Shown: positions 8,557 through 18,132 of the stretch, in pieces
Numbering within the stretch: position 1 is the stretch's first letter
Layout of the letters: the number at the start of each line of letters is the position of its first letter
Assembly (NCBI GenBank): GCA_019694835.1
Contig: JAIBBE010000083.1
Coordinates: 1-64,000, forward strand
Reading direction: 5' to 3'
Length of the DNA: 64,000 bases
DNA from: Fimbriimonadaceae bacterium
GTDB lineage: Bacteria > Armatimonadota > Fimbriimonadia > Fimbriimonadales > Fimbriimonadaceae
The notes under the pieces: generated by a model
The model's input: only the letters and a program-made list of their open reading frames with translations
What the model was told of the DNA's origin: nothing
Database searches by the model: none
Program-made: the position numbers and the translations under genes

Positions 8557-9270
8557 CTAGCCTCCCGCCGTCAGTACCCACGTTCCGCTGAACTGCGAGG
8601 GTGGCTGGGCGATCAGCTGGAAATCCGCCTCGCCTTGCTGGCCCAGAACGGTCGGCTTGAACTTGCCCAGAAAACCGTTCGTTCCCGCCCCGGTGAAGAC
8701 CGTCAGCGATACCGTGCTCCCGACGACCGAGCCGCTCATGACGAATCCGCCGTTGTCCGGCATCTTGACGTACTGGTATGGGATCGTGTCCTGGCCGTTC
8801 TCGTTGACGATCACCAAGTCAAAGTTGTCGCTGGAGCCTTGCGCGGTCCACGTGAGGGTGTAGGTGCCTGCGAGACTATCGTTCGTCGCCGCTGCCACGC
8901 GCTGAATGATGCCGCCGCCATTGAGATCGCCGTCAGGGTCGAGCCGCATGGTTCCGTCCGCGGCGACGGTGGCCGAGACTGTGCCGTGCTCACGCCCCAG
9001 GTCGGCGGTCCAACTTGCCCCGTTGGCACCCGCCGACCCGTTGAACTGGCCGTGGTAGATCGTGTCCGCCGTGGTGATCCGAACCGTTCCCGTCAGCCGG
9101 CCCCCGCGATGGTACTGCTCGGTCTCGATCGTCATCGTCGCGCCGTTGGAGTCGACTAACGTACCGCGAAAGATGCCCTCTTGCTGGCCGCCCGATACCG
9201 GGGCATCGCCGCCGCCGCAGCCGCCGAGGATCGCGGCCGTTGCCGCGGCCCAAATCAAACATTTCGTCAT
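8557..9270 (-). CDS. putative lipoprotein of unknown function
   Basis: A 237-residue exported protein. Residues 1-18 are a lipoprotein signal ending in LGGCGGG, so Cys18 is the probable lipidation site. The mature part is rich in G, T, N and beta-forming residues, with two similar-looking segments (GIFRGTLVDSNGATMTIETE and LAGTYTLTWTAQGSSDNFDL) that suggest a repeated beta-sandwich or lipocalin-like fold. A GGAAGGA ribosome-binding site precedes the ATG. I do not recognise a family. Confidence 0.75.
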   Translation of the reverse strand: MTKCLIWAAATAAILGGCGGGDAPVSGGQQEGIFRGTLVDSNGATMTIETEQYHRGGRLTGTVRITTADTIYHGQFNGSAGANGASWTADLGREHGTVSATVAADGTMRLDPDGDLNGGGIIQRVAAATNDSLAGTYTLTWTAQGSSDNFDLVIVNENGQDTIPYQYVKMPDNGGFVMSGSVVGSTVSLTVFTGAGTNGFLGKFKPTVLGQQGEADFQLIAQPPSQFSGTWVLTAGG

Positions 9271-9322
9271 ATTCCTTCCAGACGAGACCGCATGGGCCTT
9301 CGGTGCGTTTCGGTGCGGCGCG

Positions 9323-10030
9323 TTACTTCTCGCAGACCATCAAGATGTTCGACAGTTTGCGCTTCGGTGGAACGACCAGTGTGCCGCGATAGTACAGGCA
9401 GGTCGAACTGCCGCCGTCGAGGCTGATGGCGTCCCGAACCCCGTTCTTGATCATCGCCTTGCCAAGTTCGCCGAGGGTGACCGAGCTGTTCGTCGCGACC
9501 ATCACGAGCCGCCCGTCGTCGGTCTTACCGACTGCAGTGCGCGCCGCCCGCCCCCAAATCCGGCTGTCCTTGAATTTCTGACCCTTTGGATTGACGGTCA
9601 CCTTGCCTTTCGAGACGATCCGAACTGCGCCGCGTAGGAGATAGCGATAGCCCATCCAATCCATCTCGTGCTTGAACTTCGTGTCGAGAATGTGAACCTG
9701 GCCGTACCAGTCCACGCCAACCGCCGATCCGCGATTACCCGTTGCCACCCGCTTCCCATCGACCACCACATCGGCCACTGGAATCTGCGAGGATGGGTTG
9801 AAAAAGGTTCCTGTGATCGCCGCGATGGGCTTGCGCGGGTTGACGAGATTCCACACACTCGTCAACCGTCGCGAATGTGCTGTCTCGGGACTCAAGGTCG
9901 ATTGCCGCAAATCTGCGGTGACCACGTGGTACTTTCCCGATCCGTAGGAGAGACACTGGTACGACACCGCTGCAGCGTCTTTGGCGGGCATCGGTGCCAC
10001 GAGTGAAAGCGAAACGAGGATCGGAATCAT
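9323..10030 (-). CDS. phosphodiester glycosidase (NAGPA-like) family protein, exported
   Basis: A 235-residue protein of the phosphodiester glycosidase family (formerly DUF2233; related to the human uncovering enzyme NAGPA). Diagnostic segments: ITGTFFNPSSQIPVADVVVD in the middle and DAISLDGGSSTCLYYRG near the C-terminus, which carries the conserved D-GGSS active-site loop. A short signal sequence (residues 1-20) points to export. The family cleaves sugar-phosphodiester bonds, in bacteria probably in cell-wall or exopolysaccharide turnover. Confidence 0.87.
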   Translation of the reverse strand: MIPILVSLSLVAPMPAKDAAAVSYQCLSYGSGKYHVVTADLRQSTLSPETAHSRRLTSVWNLVNPRKPIAAITGTFFNPSSQIPVADVVVDGKRVATGNRGSAVGVDWYGQVHILDTKFKHEMDWMGYRYLLRGAVRIVSKGKVTVNPKGQKFKDSRIWGRAARTAVGKTDDGRLVMVATNSSVTLGELGKAMIKNGVRDAISLDGGSSTCLYYRGTLVVPPKRKLSNILMVCEK

Positions 10031-10036
10031 TTGTAC

Positions 10037-10042
10037 ATCATA
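10037..10042 (-). promoter_or_regulatory. -10-like hexamer TATGAT, 6 nt before the start of the glycosidase gene
   Basis: TATGAT on the minus strand ends 6 nt before the ATG at 10030, with no Shine-Dalgarno sequence. It fits leaderless transcription. Confidence 0.45.
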
Positions 10043-10121
10043 TCTTCGGCAAATCCCGACAAGTTTCTGGTCCTACTCGAATTCTTCGACAATGAAGGCT
10101 TGGTGATAGACTCGAACCTCT

Positions 10122-10901
10122 ATGCTCCCGCCTCAAAACCTCGTGAGCCTCGCCAGAGCCTTGGGCGACCCGAAATACGACCTCGCGATCCTCGCTGAAG
10201 GAAACTGCAGCGCACGCGGAGGCTCGGGGACCTTCTGGGTCAAAGCCAGCGGCAGGTCGATGGTGGATGCCGGACCGCAGTCCTTCGTCTCGATGCAGTC
10301 CCAGACCGTAGCCGAGGCCCTTGACCAGTCCTTCGCAGATGATCGCTCGGTCCGCGCCGCCCTCGACCGGGCACGAGTTGACCCGACAGCATCGCAGGTC
10401 GCCTCGACCGAGGCCTTCATGCATGCATGGCTGCTGGGCCTTGATGGGATCGAGTTTGTCGGCCATACCCATCCGACTGATTTGCTGGCACTCTTAGCCA
10501 CCGACGAGGCGGAACGGATCGCCGGCCTGCGCTTGTTTCCGGACGAGATTGTCTGTTGCGGGCCGGCGACGTGCTGGGTTGCGTACGTCATGCCGGGGCT
10601 GCTCCTGGCAAGGGCCATTCGAACGCGGGTTGAGGAGTTTCGTGAAAGGCTTGGCATCCTGCCCAAGACCATCTGGCTCCAGAATCACGGCCTCATCGCC
10701 CTGGGTTCGTCGCCCAGTGAGGTCATGAGCGCTTCGCTGATGACGGTCAAGGCGGCGCGGGTTTGGCTCGGAGCACTCGCCACGCAAAAGTCGCTCAAGA
10801 CCCTGACAAACGAAGAGATCGCCCAGATCTACCAATGGCCCGACGAGCACTTTCGGCAGAAGCAGATGTGGGCTAACGACGGATCGGCTGGCGGAGAATG
10901 A
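10122..10901 (+). CDS. class II aldolase/adducin family protein
   Basis: A 259-residue cytosolic protein of the class II aldolase fold. Family signatures are present in order: EGNCSARGGSGTFWVKASG (substrate phosphate loop, residues about 26-44), the zinc-ligand segment GHTHPTD near residues 112-118, and the C-terminal LQNHGLIALGSSPSEV with the third histidine. Members include fuculose-phosphate aldolase and methylthioribulose-phosphate dehydratase; the exact substrate is not evident. The 3' end overlaps the convergent neighbour by 29 bp. A TAGACT hexamer (10107-10112) lies 9 nt before the ATG. Confidence 0.85.
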   Translation: MLPPQNLVSLARALGDPKYDLAILAEGNCSARGGSGTFWVKASGRSMVDAGPQSFVSMQSQTVAEALDQSFADDRSVRAALDRARVDPTASQVASTEAFMHAWLLGLDGIEFVGHTHPTDLLALLATDEAERIAGLRLFPDEIVCCGPATCWVAYVMPGLLLARAIRTRVEEFRERLGILPKTIWLQNHGLIALGSSPSEVMSASLMTVKAARVWLGALATQKSLKTLTNEEIAQIYQWPDEHFRQKQMWANDGSAGGE

Positions 10902-11721
10902 ACTCGGTCAGCAAAGGCAGATTGTCGCTCCCGATATAGTCCACGCCCGCATTCCACAGTACGCGCCAAATGTCGGGGTTGTCAGGTGCGCCCCAGAAGC
11001 GCACGCGGCGGCCTTGGCGGTGGGCTTTGCTGATGTAATCGTGGAGCTTCTGGCGCTGCTCGGACGGCATGCCTTTCACGCCCAGCCAGCGAAACATCGT
11101 CAACCAATTCTCGCTCACCAGCGGGACGAGGTCCTTCGGTCGGTCGCCGTCGAGGTCAATCGGACGGCCGTCGATCGCGCATAGACGATCTTTATCCTTT
11201 TGGATAAGATCGACAGGCCGGTCGCCGGAGATGACCACCGTCACCATTCCAGGCTTAACCTCTTGGCCAAATTGGGTGAGCATGTCGCGAACTTTTTTCA
11301 GCTTTCCGGCAAGCACCGGGTAAACCTCGGCCCCGCCAGTTTTGATATCGATAAGCAATTGGAAGGTCTGACCGTAAGCGGGCTTGAACGGGAATCGCGC
11401 GTCGAACGACGGCTCACGTCCCTCATCCGGTTTGGGTGGTTCGCCAACCCAAAGGCCGGTTGTGTAGATTCCCCCGCGTGCCTTGTAGCCCTCGTAGAGA
11501 GGCTCCAGATAAAGCCTATCGAGCGTGCGCTCCGGCTTGAGATCCTTCTTGTCATGCCCAACCAGCAACTCGCCGTCAACCAAGAAGATGTCTGCTTCGA
11601 CGCTCGTGAATCCTTGGTCGAGGGCATCCGCCAGCGGTCGCTTGTGCTCGTAGTCGTTGTGTGCGTGCGCGTTAGCGAGGGGGGTCGCGCCGACCAGCAG
11701 GGCAAGAGTGAGGGCGATCAT
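10873..11721 (-). CDS. exported phosphatidylinositol-phospholipase C/glycerophosphodiesterase-like protein
   Basis: A 282-residue exported protein. After a signal peptide (1-18) the mature chain opens with [17 protein letters not shown] and then [18 protein letters not shown], the metal- and active-site strands of the PI-PLC/GDPD TIM barrel. [10 protein letters not shown] supplies the third-strand acidic residue. It probably hydrolyses phosphodiester bonds of lipids or sugars outside the cytoplasm. The start ATG overlaps the stop of the upstream ATPase gene as ATGA, so the two are translationally coupled. Confidence 0.85.
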   Translation of the reverse strand: MIALTLALLVGATPLANAHAHNDYEHKRPLADALDQGFTSVEADIFLVDGELLVGHDKKDLKPERTLDRLYLEPLYEGYKARGGIYTTGLWVGEPPKPDEGREPSFDARFPFKPAYGQTFQLLIDIKTGGAEVYPVLAGKLKKVRDMLTQFGQEVKPGMVTVVISGDRPVDLIQKDKDRLCAIDGRPIDLDGDRPKDLVPLVSENWLTMFRWLGVKGMPSEQRQKLHDYISKAHRQGRRVRFWGAPDNPDIWRVLWNAGVDYIGSDNLPLLTEFILRQPIRR

Positions 11722-13262
11722 CGGCCTTTGAAAATCGACCCCAAGACACCACGCACCAGCGACCGCCCAAATTGCGAACCCGCGCTTCGCAGGACGCTCT
11801 TGGTCACTGCTTCAACCGCGGTGTCGGATCGCCGCGCGGGTGCCTTTCGTGGCTTGGGCTCGGGTTCGGGCTGCGGCGTTCTCCGCCGGGGCGCAGGCTG
11901 CTCGTGATACTGAGGCGGATTTTGGTACCCGCCGCCTTGGTAGTCCCGCACGACCGGAGGTGGGCCGGTTGGAACCGGCATTTGCTTGAGTCGTTCGTAG
12001 GCAGACTGCCGGTCGAAGGTCTGGGCGTATTTGGGGCCGATCAGGCTTTGCGAAATCACCTGTTGCCGCTCCTCCGGAGTCGCCGGGCCGAGGCGCGAGC
12101 CAGGAGGCCGGACGAAGGTCCGCTCGACGACAGTCGGAATGCCTTTCTCGTCAAGCATCGACACCAAAGCCTCGCCGACCCCGAGTTCGGTGATGGCGTC
12201 GGAGGTCTTGAACTTCGGATTCACGCGGAACGTGTCCGCTGCCGTTTGGACGGCCTTTTGGTCGCGAGGGGTGTAAGCGCGCAGGGCGTGCTGGACACGG
12301 TTGCCAAGCTGCGCCAGCACCGGGTCGGGGATGTCAAGGGGATTTTGGGTCACGAAGTAAACGCCCACACCCTTCGAACGAATGAGCCGCACGACCTGTT
12401 CGATTTTCTCCACCAATGCCCGCGGCGCGTCGGTGAACAGCAGGTGGGCTTCATCGAAGAAGAACACCAACTTAGGCTGTTCGGCATCCCCAACTTCGGG
12501 CAAATCCTCGAAGAGTTCGGCGAGGAGCCAGAGCAGGAACGTCGAGTACAGCCTCGGGTTCTGCATCAGTTGATCCGCAGCGAGGATGTTGATCATCCCG
12601 CGACCGTCGGGCGAGCGCACCATGAGGTCCGAGAGCAAGAGCGCGGGTTCGCCGAAGAATTGATCCGCACCTTGCTGCTCCAGAACCAAGAGGCTACGCT
12701 GGATCGCACCGACCGAGGTCGCGCTGACGTTGCCGTATTCGCGGGTCAGTTCATCGGCCCGTTCGGCGACGTGAGCAAGCATCGCGCGGAGGTCCTTGAG
12801 ATCGAGCAGGAGCAGCCCTTCGTCATCGGCGAGTTTGAAGGTGAGGTTCAGGACCCCATCTTGGACGTCGTTGAGGTCGAGCAAGCGCGAGAGCAGCAGC
12901 GGCCCCATCTCGGTGATTGTCGTGCGGACCGGGTGGCCCTGCTTGCCGTACATGTCCCAGAACGTGACGGGGAAGCCTTGGTAGGCGTAGTCCTCCAGCC
13001 CGATCATCTGGGCGCGCTCTTCGAGTTTGGGCTTGCCGCCGCCTGGTTGCGACATTCCTGCTAGATCACCCTTTACGTCGGCCATGAACACGGGCACTCC
13101 GAGCTTCGAATACGCCTCGGCGAGGATTTGGAGGGTGACGGTTTTGCCGGTCCCGGTCGCGCCTGCGATCAGGCCGTGGCGGTTGCCCATCTTGGGCAGC
13201 ATCCACACTGTCTCGTCGCCCTTGCCGACGAAAATCCTGCCGTTCTCGATACTCTTGCTCAT
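11718..13262 (-). CDS. HerA/FtsK-type ATPase, DUF853 (YjgR) family
   Basis: A 514-residue ATPase. Walker A is GATGTGKT at residues 34-41 and Walker B is [12 protein letters not shown] near 262-273. The opening [20 protein letters not shown] and the stretch [20 protein letters not shown] are hallmarks of the DUF853/YjgR family. The last 80 residues are a proline- and arginine-rich linker plus a short conserved tail. The family's cellular role is unclear; the fold is that of DNA-translocating HerA. I chose the ATG at 13262, which gives normal family length; the frame is open to 13628 but that part runs through repeat C2. Confidence 0.88.
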   Translation of the reverse strand: MSKSIENGRIFVGKGDETVWMLPKMGNRHGLIAGATGTGKTVTLQILAEAYSKLGVPVFMADVKGDLAGMSQPGGGKPKLEERAQMIGLEDYAYQGFPVTFWDMYGKQGHPVRTTITEMGPLLLSRLLDLNDVQDGVLNLTFKLADDEGLLLLDLKDLRAMLAHVAERADELTREYGNVSATSVGAIQRSLLVLEQQGADQFFGEPALLLSDLMVRSPDGRGMINILAADQLMQNPRLYSTFLLWLLAELFEDLPEVGDAEQPKLVFFFDEAHLLFTDAPRALVEKIEQVVRLIRSKGVGVYFVTQNPLDIPDPVLAQLGNRVQHALRAYTPRDQKAVQTAADTFRVNPKFKTSDAITELGVGEALVSMLDEKGIPTVVERTFVRPPGSRLGPATPEERQQVISQSLIGPKYAQTFDRQSAYERLKQMPVPTGPPPVVRDYQGGGYQNPPQYHEQPAPRRRTPQPEPEPKPRKAPARRSDTAVEAVTKSVLRSAGSQFGRSLVRGVLGSIFKGR

Positions 13263-13313
13263 TCTTCGAAGGTACCCGCTCTCCTGTTGACGGGAAGGCG
13301 CGAGGCCCCCAAT

Positions 13314-13384
13314 GTACCGCTGGCATCCTGCCGGCTTCCCGCCCCAATTCTCCGTATGCGGTGCCGGCAGGATGCCAGCGGTAC
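13314..13384. repeat. palindromic element family C, copy C2
   Basis: Near-perfect inverted arms: GTACCGCTGGCATCCTGCCG at the left and GGCAGGATGCCAGCGGTAC at the right, with a variable centre of about 32 bp. It fills the gap between two minus-strand genes and would form a long hairpin in their transcript. Confidence 0.9.
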
Positions 13385-13395
13385 ATCGGGGGGCA

Positions 13396-16119
13396 TCATC
13401 TGCCGGGATCGATGCGCTGGGCGATGGCGCGGACGCTCGGGATCGGGTCGGTCCGTAATGACAACAACGCCGCCTTATTCGCCTGAGGGCAGCGGCCATT
13501 GAGGGCCAGCATCGCTTGAATCCGCATTCCTGGTCGGGGGTCAAGGAGTTTGGTGGCGGCTTCGGCGAGGGCTTCGGGTGTGCCGACAAGGCCCATGAGT
13601 TCCACGCCAAGCCGAGCCACCCGTTCATCGCCGTCGGAAGATACGAGTTTGGCGGTCCCGATCGCTTTGGCGGGGAACTTGGCGAGGAGGGTCAGCGCGG
13701 CTTTGCGGATGGGAAGCTCTGGAGAGCGCAGCAGGGCGACGGCTGTCTCATAAGCCTCCTCCGACCCGATCTGCGCACAGGCAACGATTGCGTTGAGGGC
13801 GAGGAGTCGATCCTTGCTGGCGCACAGCGGGAGAAGGGCGTTCACCGCGTCCTTCGAACCCAAAGCACCCGCAGTGCGTACGGCCAACTTCTGTAAGGCA
13901 GGTCGTGCCAAAGCGCCACTCAGTACCGGCCCGGCCTCCTTGATGCCGCCGTCGAGACAGACCGACAGCGCAACGCGAGCCTCATTGTCGTTCGAACTCG
14001 TGACCCGCAGTGCGATCGTGTTCCGGGCGGGTTCTCCGATTCCGGCGACGACCTGTACGAAGGCGCGCTGCTCAAGGCGACTTGCGTTCGGCAACCGGTT
14101 CGCAATCATCCACTCCAGCGCGGGCATGCCAATCTCGATCAACTCGCGAATCGCATCGGCGACTTCCTGTGTGGCGGTGCCGACACCCCATTGGGTCGCT
14201 TTGCGATACAGGGCTTCGAGGTCGGTATCGGCGGGTTTGGGCTTGCTGCCGGGAACCGGTGGCGCCTGTTTTGGCTGTTCCTCGGTAGCCGTCGGATGGT
14301 TCGTGCCGACGTTTCGGGGGTCCTCCAAGTCGTACGCAACACCCCACCCGTCGCGCACCATCGCGTTGGCATCGGCGAGGCCGTCGCGGTAGAGGTCTTG
14401 GCCGCTCAGGTCGGCGAAGACACCCAACGAGCCGGTGCCACGAGCGGGATTTCCTTTGCCGGGAGGGCCTTGGTAGCGATCCTCGCCAGCCGCTTCGATG
14501 AAGATCCCAAGCCCGTTGGCGTTGCCGATGCCGGGCGAACTGTCGCGGGCGGCGTAGACATCGCTTCCCGCCCGATCCAGCAGGAGCGCAACCCCATAGT
14601 CGTGCCCGATCGCGTGGGCTGCCCCGAACTTGACGATGTACCCGTCATCGCCCGCGAGGTCAAACAAGTACGCCCCGCACATGTGCATCGCGCTGGCTTG
14701 GACGTAGTGGTAACCCGTGTAGGTGTCGTGGCCAGAGCCGTCAAACAGCGAGCCAACCGCGAACCAGTAGGAGGCGGCTTGGGCATAGGTTTCAGCGAGG
14801 TAGAAGTCGTCGCCTGCGAAGTCGGTGATGAGGCCGATGCCGCCGCTGATGCCGCCGGTGTCTTCGCGATAGCCATCGCCGAATCCTTGCGCGAAGCTGT
14901 AATACACGTCCTTGAAGAGCGGCGAATTGAGGATCAGGCCGCCTGCGCGGTAGATGTCGCTGCCCTCGCGGTCGATCAGCCATCCGAGGCCTCCGGTGCG
15001 CCCAGCGCCCTGACCCATGACTTTGAGGTGGTAGGTGTCGTCGCCCTTGGTGTCGAGCATAAACCCGATGCCAAGCTGGCCGAAGCCTTGGGAGAGCGCG
15101 ACCGAGTCGTACAGATCGTCGCCGCCCTCTTTCACGAAAATCCCTACGCCCGCCAAGCCTGCGCCACAGCTTAGCGACTTGGACCGGATGATATCGTTGC
15201 CGCCGACATCGCGCGCCAAGCCAATCCCAAGCAGACCAGCCCCTAGAGAACAATCGGAAAGATCGTAGCGGTCGTTGCCTCCCAGGTCGAGCAAGACGCC
15301 CACGCCGTCCAAGCCCGCGCCGACGCGTCCGGTGTAGCGGTCGTCGCCGCCGAGGTCGATGATGAGGTCGGCGGTGCCTCCGCGATGCTCGTCGTTGCCT
15401 GCGCCGCCGATTTCCACCCGCACCCCACCGACGGCGACTTGGAGAACGCTGGGCAGGGACACGCGAGTCTGGCGAAGCAAGTTCGCGGCCTTCTCGACGG
15501 CAGCCGTCAGTTCAACCGCCGCCACCCGCATCCGAGGCAGATCGACGCGTTCCACAAGGGCGAGAATCTCGCGCTGGTCGCCGGGGGTGCCGGTGACGAA
15601 ATCAAATTTGACCCCCGGCTCCTCAACGGCCCATTTGGGGAGGCTGTCGATGAGCCGCCTCCGCTCGGCGTCGTTGAGGCCTCGGGTGGCTTGCTTGACT
15701 TGGTTTTGGGCCTCAAGGACTGCGACGACGAGGTTCACGACCGGAACTTGAAGTGGACCGGGGAGTTCGAGCGGAGCGGCAGGAGCTTGGCTGACGGTGC
15801 CGGTTAGGGTCACCGGCCACGGGTCGCCGAGGCCCTTCTGCAACCCCACGGCGATGAGTCGCGAAAGGGGGCCGGTTTTGCCTTCGGTATGGAGGTCGAG
15901 CAAGGCGTCTGCCGCGTCAAGTGGCTTGTCCAGGGCCAAGGTGATCAGGTTCGTGCGGTAAGGATCAGTGAACGGCTTGCGCTCGAAGGCGAGGTCGTCG
16001 ATGGTCATGTTGCCGACGTAAAGCGCCTCCGCGACACCGCTCCGCTCGGCATCGGTGAGCTTGTTGGTCGGCGTCTCTTGGCCCGCGATGAGGCCAGAGA
16101 GGAAGAGACTTAGGAGCAT
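13396..16119 (-). CDS. large exported protein: GGDD-x-Y glycine-rich repeat region plus C-terminal HEAT-like repeats
   Basis: A 907-residue exported protein (signal peptide about 1-14). Residues about 245-575 hold roughly eleven imperfect units of 22-30 residues built on the pattern D-x-G-G-D-D-x-Y, then a Gly/Ala-rich turn, then G-V/I-G-x-L/F-D. Examples are [20 protein letters not shown] and [20 protein letters not shown]. The regular periodicity suggests a beta solenoid. Residues about 640-907 are alpha-helical repeats ([20 protein letters not shown]) resembling HEAT/PBS repeats. I do not recognise a named family. The RTX pattern (GGxGxDxUx) is similar but not matched. An AAGGGG ribosome-binding site lies just before the ATG. 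Probably an envelope scaffold or binding protein. Confidence 0.8.
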   Translation of the reverse strand: MLLSLFLSGLIAGQETPTNKLTDAERSGVAEALYVGNMTIDDLAFERKPFTDPYRTNLITLALDKPLDAADALLDLHTEGKTGPLSRLIAVGLQKGLGDPWPVTLTGTVSQAPAAPLELPGPLQVPVVNLVVAVLEAQNQVKQATRGLNDAERRRLIDSLPKWAVEEPGVKFDFVTGTPGDQREILALVERVDLPRMRVAAVELTAAVEKAANLLRQTRVSLPSVLQVAVGGVRVEIGGAGNDEHRGGTADLIIDLGGDDRYTGRVGAGLDGVGVLLDLGGNDRYDLSDCSLGAGLLGIGLARDVGGNDIIRSKSLSCGAGLAGVGIFVKEGGDDLYDSVALSQGFGQLGIGFMLDTKGDDTYHLKVMGQGAGRTGGLGWLIDREGSDIYRAGGLILNSPLFKDVYYSFAQGFGDGYREDTGGISGGIGLITDFAGDDFYLAETYAQAASYWFAVGSLFDGSGHDTYTGYHYVQASAMHMCGAYLFDLAGDDGYIVKFGAAHAIGHDYGVALLLDRAGSDVYAARDSSPGIGNANGLGIFIEAAGEDRYQGPPGKGNPARGTGSLGVFADLSGQDLYRDGLADANAMVRDGWGVAYDLEDPRNVGTNHPTATEEQPKQAPPVPGSKPKPADTDLEALYRKATQWGVGTATQEVADAIRELIEIGMPALEWMIANRLPNASRLEQRAFVQVVAGIGEPARNTIALRVTSSNDNEARVALSVCLDGGIKEAGPVLSGALARPALQKLAVRTAGALGSKDAVNALLPLCASKDRLLALNAIVACAQIGSEEAYETAVALLRSPELPIRKAALTLLAKFPAKAIGTAKLVSSDGDERVARLGVELMGLVGTPEALAEAATKLLDPRPGMRIQAMLALNGRCPQANKAALLSLRTDPIPSVRAIAQRIDPGR

Positions 16120-16244
16120 TCCAACCCCTTGCGAGCAAGGCTCGGTGACGTCTTCGACTGGTTCTTCATGAATGCCACGATATTGGAAACTACCGTATCT
16201 GACGCTTGACGCATCTCGGAACGTCCGCTTTCACTTTGCGCGGC

Positions 16245-17552
16245 TCAGGGATCGAGGCCCTTGAGCACGGAACCCAGCAGTTCGTGGTACCAAAAGTAAT
16301 AAAAGACAATCAGGCAGATACCGCTGGTGACGAAGCAACCGAGAACCCCCCAACAGCCGCCGCGCATCTTGGCGTAATTCTGCTGCGCTTCGTACTCGGC
16401 GTACGACATCTCCGCCACCCGCTGGAGTGCACCCGGTACGTCTCCGGTAAGTTCGCCGGTTTGGAGCATGGAGACATAGTCATGCTGCAAGACGCCCGAC
16501 TGAATCGCGGCTTGCGACAGCTTCGAGCCGTCGCCCATCGCCTGCCCCGCCATCAGCAGCCGATCGCGCATCTCCAGGTTCGGCACGGCACGCGACGCGA
16601 GAGCCCAAGCCCGATTCGGCGCAATCCCCGACCGTGCCAGCTTGCCGAGCACCCAGGTGAAGGTCGTCACGCATTCGTGCTGCGCGCGCTTGCCGAAGAC
16701 GGGCCACTTCATGCCGAGTTTGTGACGGAACGCCGCCATCTTTGTCGACGAGAGCAGGTAGCGCAGATAGAACGTCCCGCCCACCGCGAGCACGAACAGC
16801 GGCCCCCACGGCCAGATGATCTTCTCGATGTATGACTGGCGCATAGCGACGCCGACATCGGTCGCAGTGCCGCCTTGGGTCGTGTCCATCTTCTCCCAGG
16901 TCGCGAGCATCGCCCGGGTCGCGAGGAACACGAGCGGGATTGAGATCAGGGCGTTGATGCCGATGAACCAGGTGAACCAGAACCAGCGCCGAAACTTGTG
17001 GGCTCGCCCAGCCTGGTCGGCGACTTCTTGCAAGGCATCGGGGAGGAATCCACCCTGCTCGCCTGCTCGGACCATGCCGACTGAGCCTTCCGGAAAGAGG
17101 TCGGGATAGAGGGCCATCACGTCACTGATCGCACCGCCCTCCGAGGTCGCCTTCGACATCACGCCGAGTGCGTGCTTGAGGTCGGAGTGGACCTGGTAGG
17201 TCGACAAGTTGAGAAGCGCATCGGCAGGTGAAATCCCGCTCCGGACCTGCTCAGCAAGCTGGCCGAAGAGGAAGAACCTTTCTTTGTCGCCCGCGGGTTT
17301 GGTCTTGAACGTGGCTTGGGTGAGAGCAGCGGCGGGAATGGGTTTTTTGATGGCCTGGCCGGGCGGTGCGGCGGTGGCTGGCGAAATGGGTGGGGTTGTC
17401 GGGGTTGTAAGTCGGCTTGTCAGCGCAAGCGTCGCAATCCGGTAGCCGCGCTCGGAGAGGAGATACGTCGCCTGCTCGGTCGACGAGGCGCTAATGACCC
17501 CCTCTGTCGGCTGCCCGTTGCGATCGGTTCCCTCATAGCGATATTGCGGCAT
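16245..17552 (-). CDS. type II secretion/type IV pilus inner-membrane platform protein (GspF/PilC family)
   Basis: A 435-residue polytopic protein. The N-terminus MPQYRYEGTDRNGQPTEGVI is the typical PilC/GspF beginning. Two T2SSF-type helical domains follow, at about residues 95-225 and 300-425. The first contains LFGQLAEQVRSGISPADAL and the second has the related FTWVLGKLARSGIAPNRA. Three membrane spans are visible (GINALISIPLVFLA, GPLFVLAVGGTFYL and LGCFVTSGICLIVFYYFW). The ATG at 17552 lies inside the end of folK (20-bp overlap). No other pilus assembly gene is in this operon, though a prepilin gene lies at 43374. Confidence 0.87.
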   Translation of the reverse strand: MPQYRYEGTDRNGQPTEGVISASSTEQATYLLSERGYRIATLALTSRLTTPTTPPISPATAAPPGQAIKKPIPAAALTQATFKTKPAGDKERFFLFGQLAEQVRSGISPADALLNLSTYQVHSDLKHALGVMSKATSEGGAISDVMALYPDLFPEGSVGMVRAGEQGGFLPDALQEVADQAGRAHKFRRWFWFTWFIGINALISIPLVFLATRAMLATWEKMDTTQGGTATDVGVAMRQSYIEKIIWPWGPLFVLAVGGTFYLRYLLSSTKMAAFRHKLGMKWPVFGKRAQHECVTTFTWVLGKLARSGIAPNRAWALASRAVPNLEMRDRLLMAGQAMGDGSKLSQAAIQSGVLQHDYVSMLQTGELTGDVPGALQRVAEMSYAEYEAQQNYAKMRGGCWGVLGCFVTSGICLIVFYYFWYHELLGSVLKGLDP

Positions 17553-18132
17553 CTTCGTAAGGCATGACGGTTTCTGCTTTGCTTTCGGTTTGCGCGAGAA
17601 GCTCCCGAACGACGCCAATTCCGGGAAGGAGGAAGTCGGGGGCGATGTCGTTCAGGGGCTGCAGCACGAATCGCCGCTCGGCGGTCTTGGGATGGGGAAT
17701 TTGTAGAAGTGTGTGGTGGTCGTCGCCGAATTGGTACGCGGCGGAGCCGTAGGCGATGAGGTCGAGATCGATTTCTCGTGGTCCGTTTTGCTGACGCGTC
17801 AGGCGGCCAACTTCGGCTTCCGTGTCTTTCAGCAGCTTCAGGAGCGCACGCGGCGAGAGGGTGGTTTCTGCGAACAAAGCGCCATTGAGGAACTCGGGCT
17901 GGTCGGTGACGTACATCGGTGCTGTGCGGTAGAGAGGGCTGATCGAGAGGATTTCTAAGTGGATTGTCGCCTCTTCCACTTCTCCCCCAACCCCTCTCCT
18001 CCGCCGCGAGAGTTGGTCGTTGTCGAAATCTGACAGGCGCAGGAGAGGGGAGCCCAGGATCTCAATCGCCGACCGAACATGCTCGGCTCGGTCCCCGACG
18101 TTCGAACCCAGAGCGACGAGGATGGGTGTCAA
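17533..18132 (-). CDS. folK: 2-amino-4-hydroxy-6-hydroxymethyldihydropteridine diphosphokinase
   Basis: Folate pathway enzyme that pyrophosphorylates 6-hydroxymethyl-dihydropterin. Motifs: ILVALGSNVGDRAEHVRSA at the N-terminus, SPLYRTAPMYVTDQPEFLNG, and NGPREIDLDLIAYG, followed by IPHPKTAERRFVLQPL. The TTG at 18132 overlaps the mfd stop as TTGA, giving 199 residues. About 25 residues after ILGS are not part of the family; they are encoded by a copy of repeat family B (17979-18053, 75 bp) inserted in frame between the first helix and the SPLYRT strand. The essential motifs stay intact, so the enzyme may still work. Part of an overlapping mfd-folK-pilC operon. Confidence 0.92.
   Translation of the reverse strand: MTPILVALGSNVGDRAEHVRSAIEILGSPLLRLSDFDNDQLSRRRRGVGGEVEEATIHLEILSISPLYRTAPMYVTDQPEFLNGALFAETTLSPRALLKLLKDTEAEVGRLTRQQNGPREIDLDLIAYGSAAYQFGDDHHTLLQIPHPKTAERRFVLQPLNDIAPDFLLPGIGVVRELLAQTESKAETVMPYEDAAISL
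17979..18053. repeat. palindromic element family B, copy B1, inside folK
   Basis: About 75 bp with arms CTCCCCCAACCCCTCTCCTC and GCGCAGGAGAGGGGAGCC around a variable centre. It is read through in the folK frame without a stop codon. Other copies are at 41115-41188, 55690-55763, 58427-58503 and 62054-62128. Confidence 0.9.

Noticed and set aside
11772..13064. Plus-strand frame of 430 codons opposite the HerA-like ATPase
   Set aside because: The minus strand contains Walker A and B motifs and family signatures; the antisense frame has none.
13314..13384. Attenuator or terminator between the HEAT-repeat and HerA-like genes
   Set aside because: The same sequence occurs at five other loci in different contexts and lacks a T run, so it is better treated as a dispersed repeat element.
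14389..15385. RTX toxin-type calcium repeats
   Set aside because: The spacing and the GGxGxDxUx consensus are not met, there is no C-terminal type I secretion signal and no hlyBD-like genes; a separate GGDD-Y repeat is a better description.
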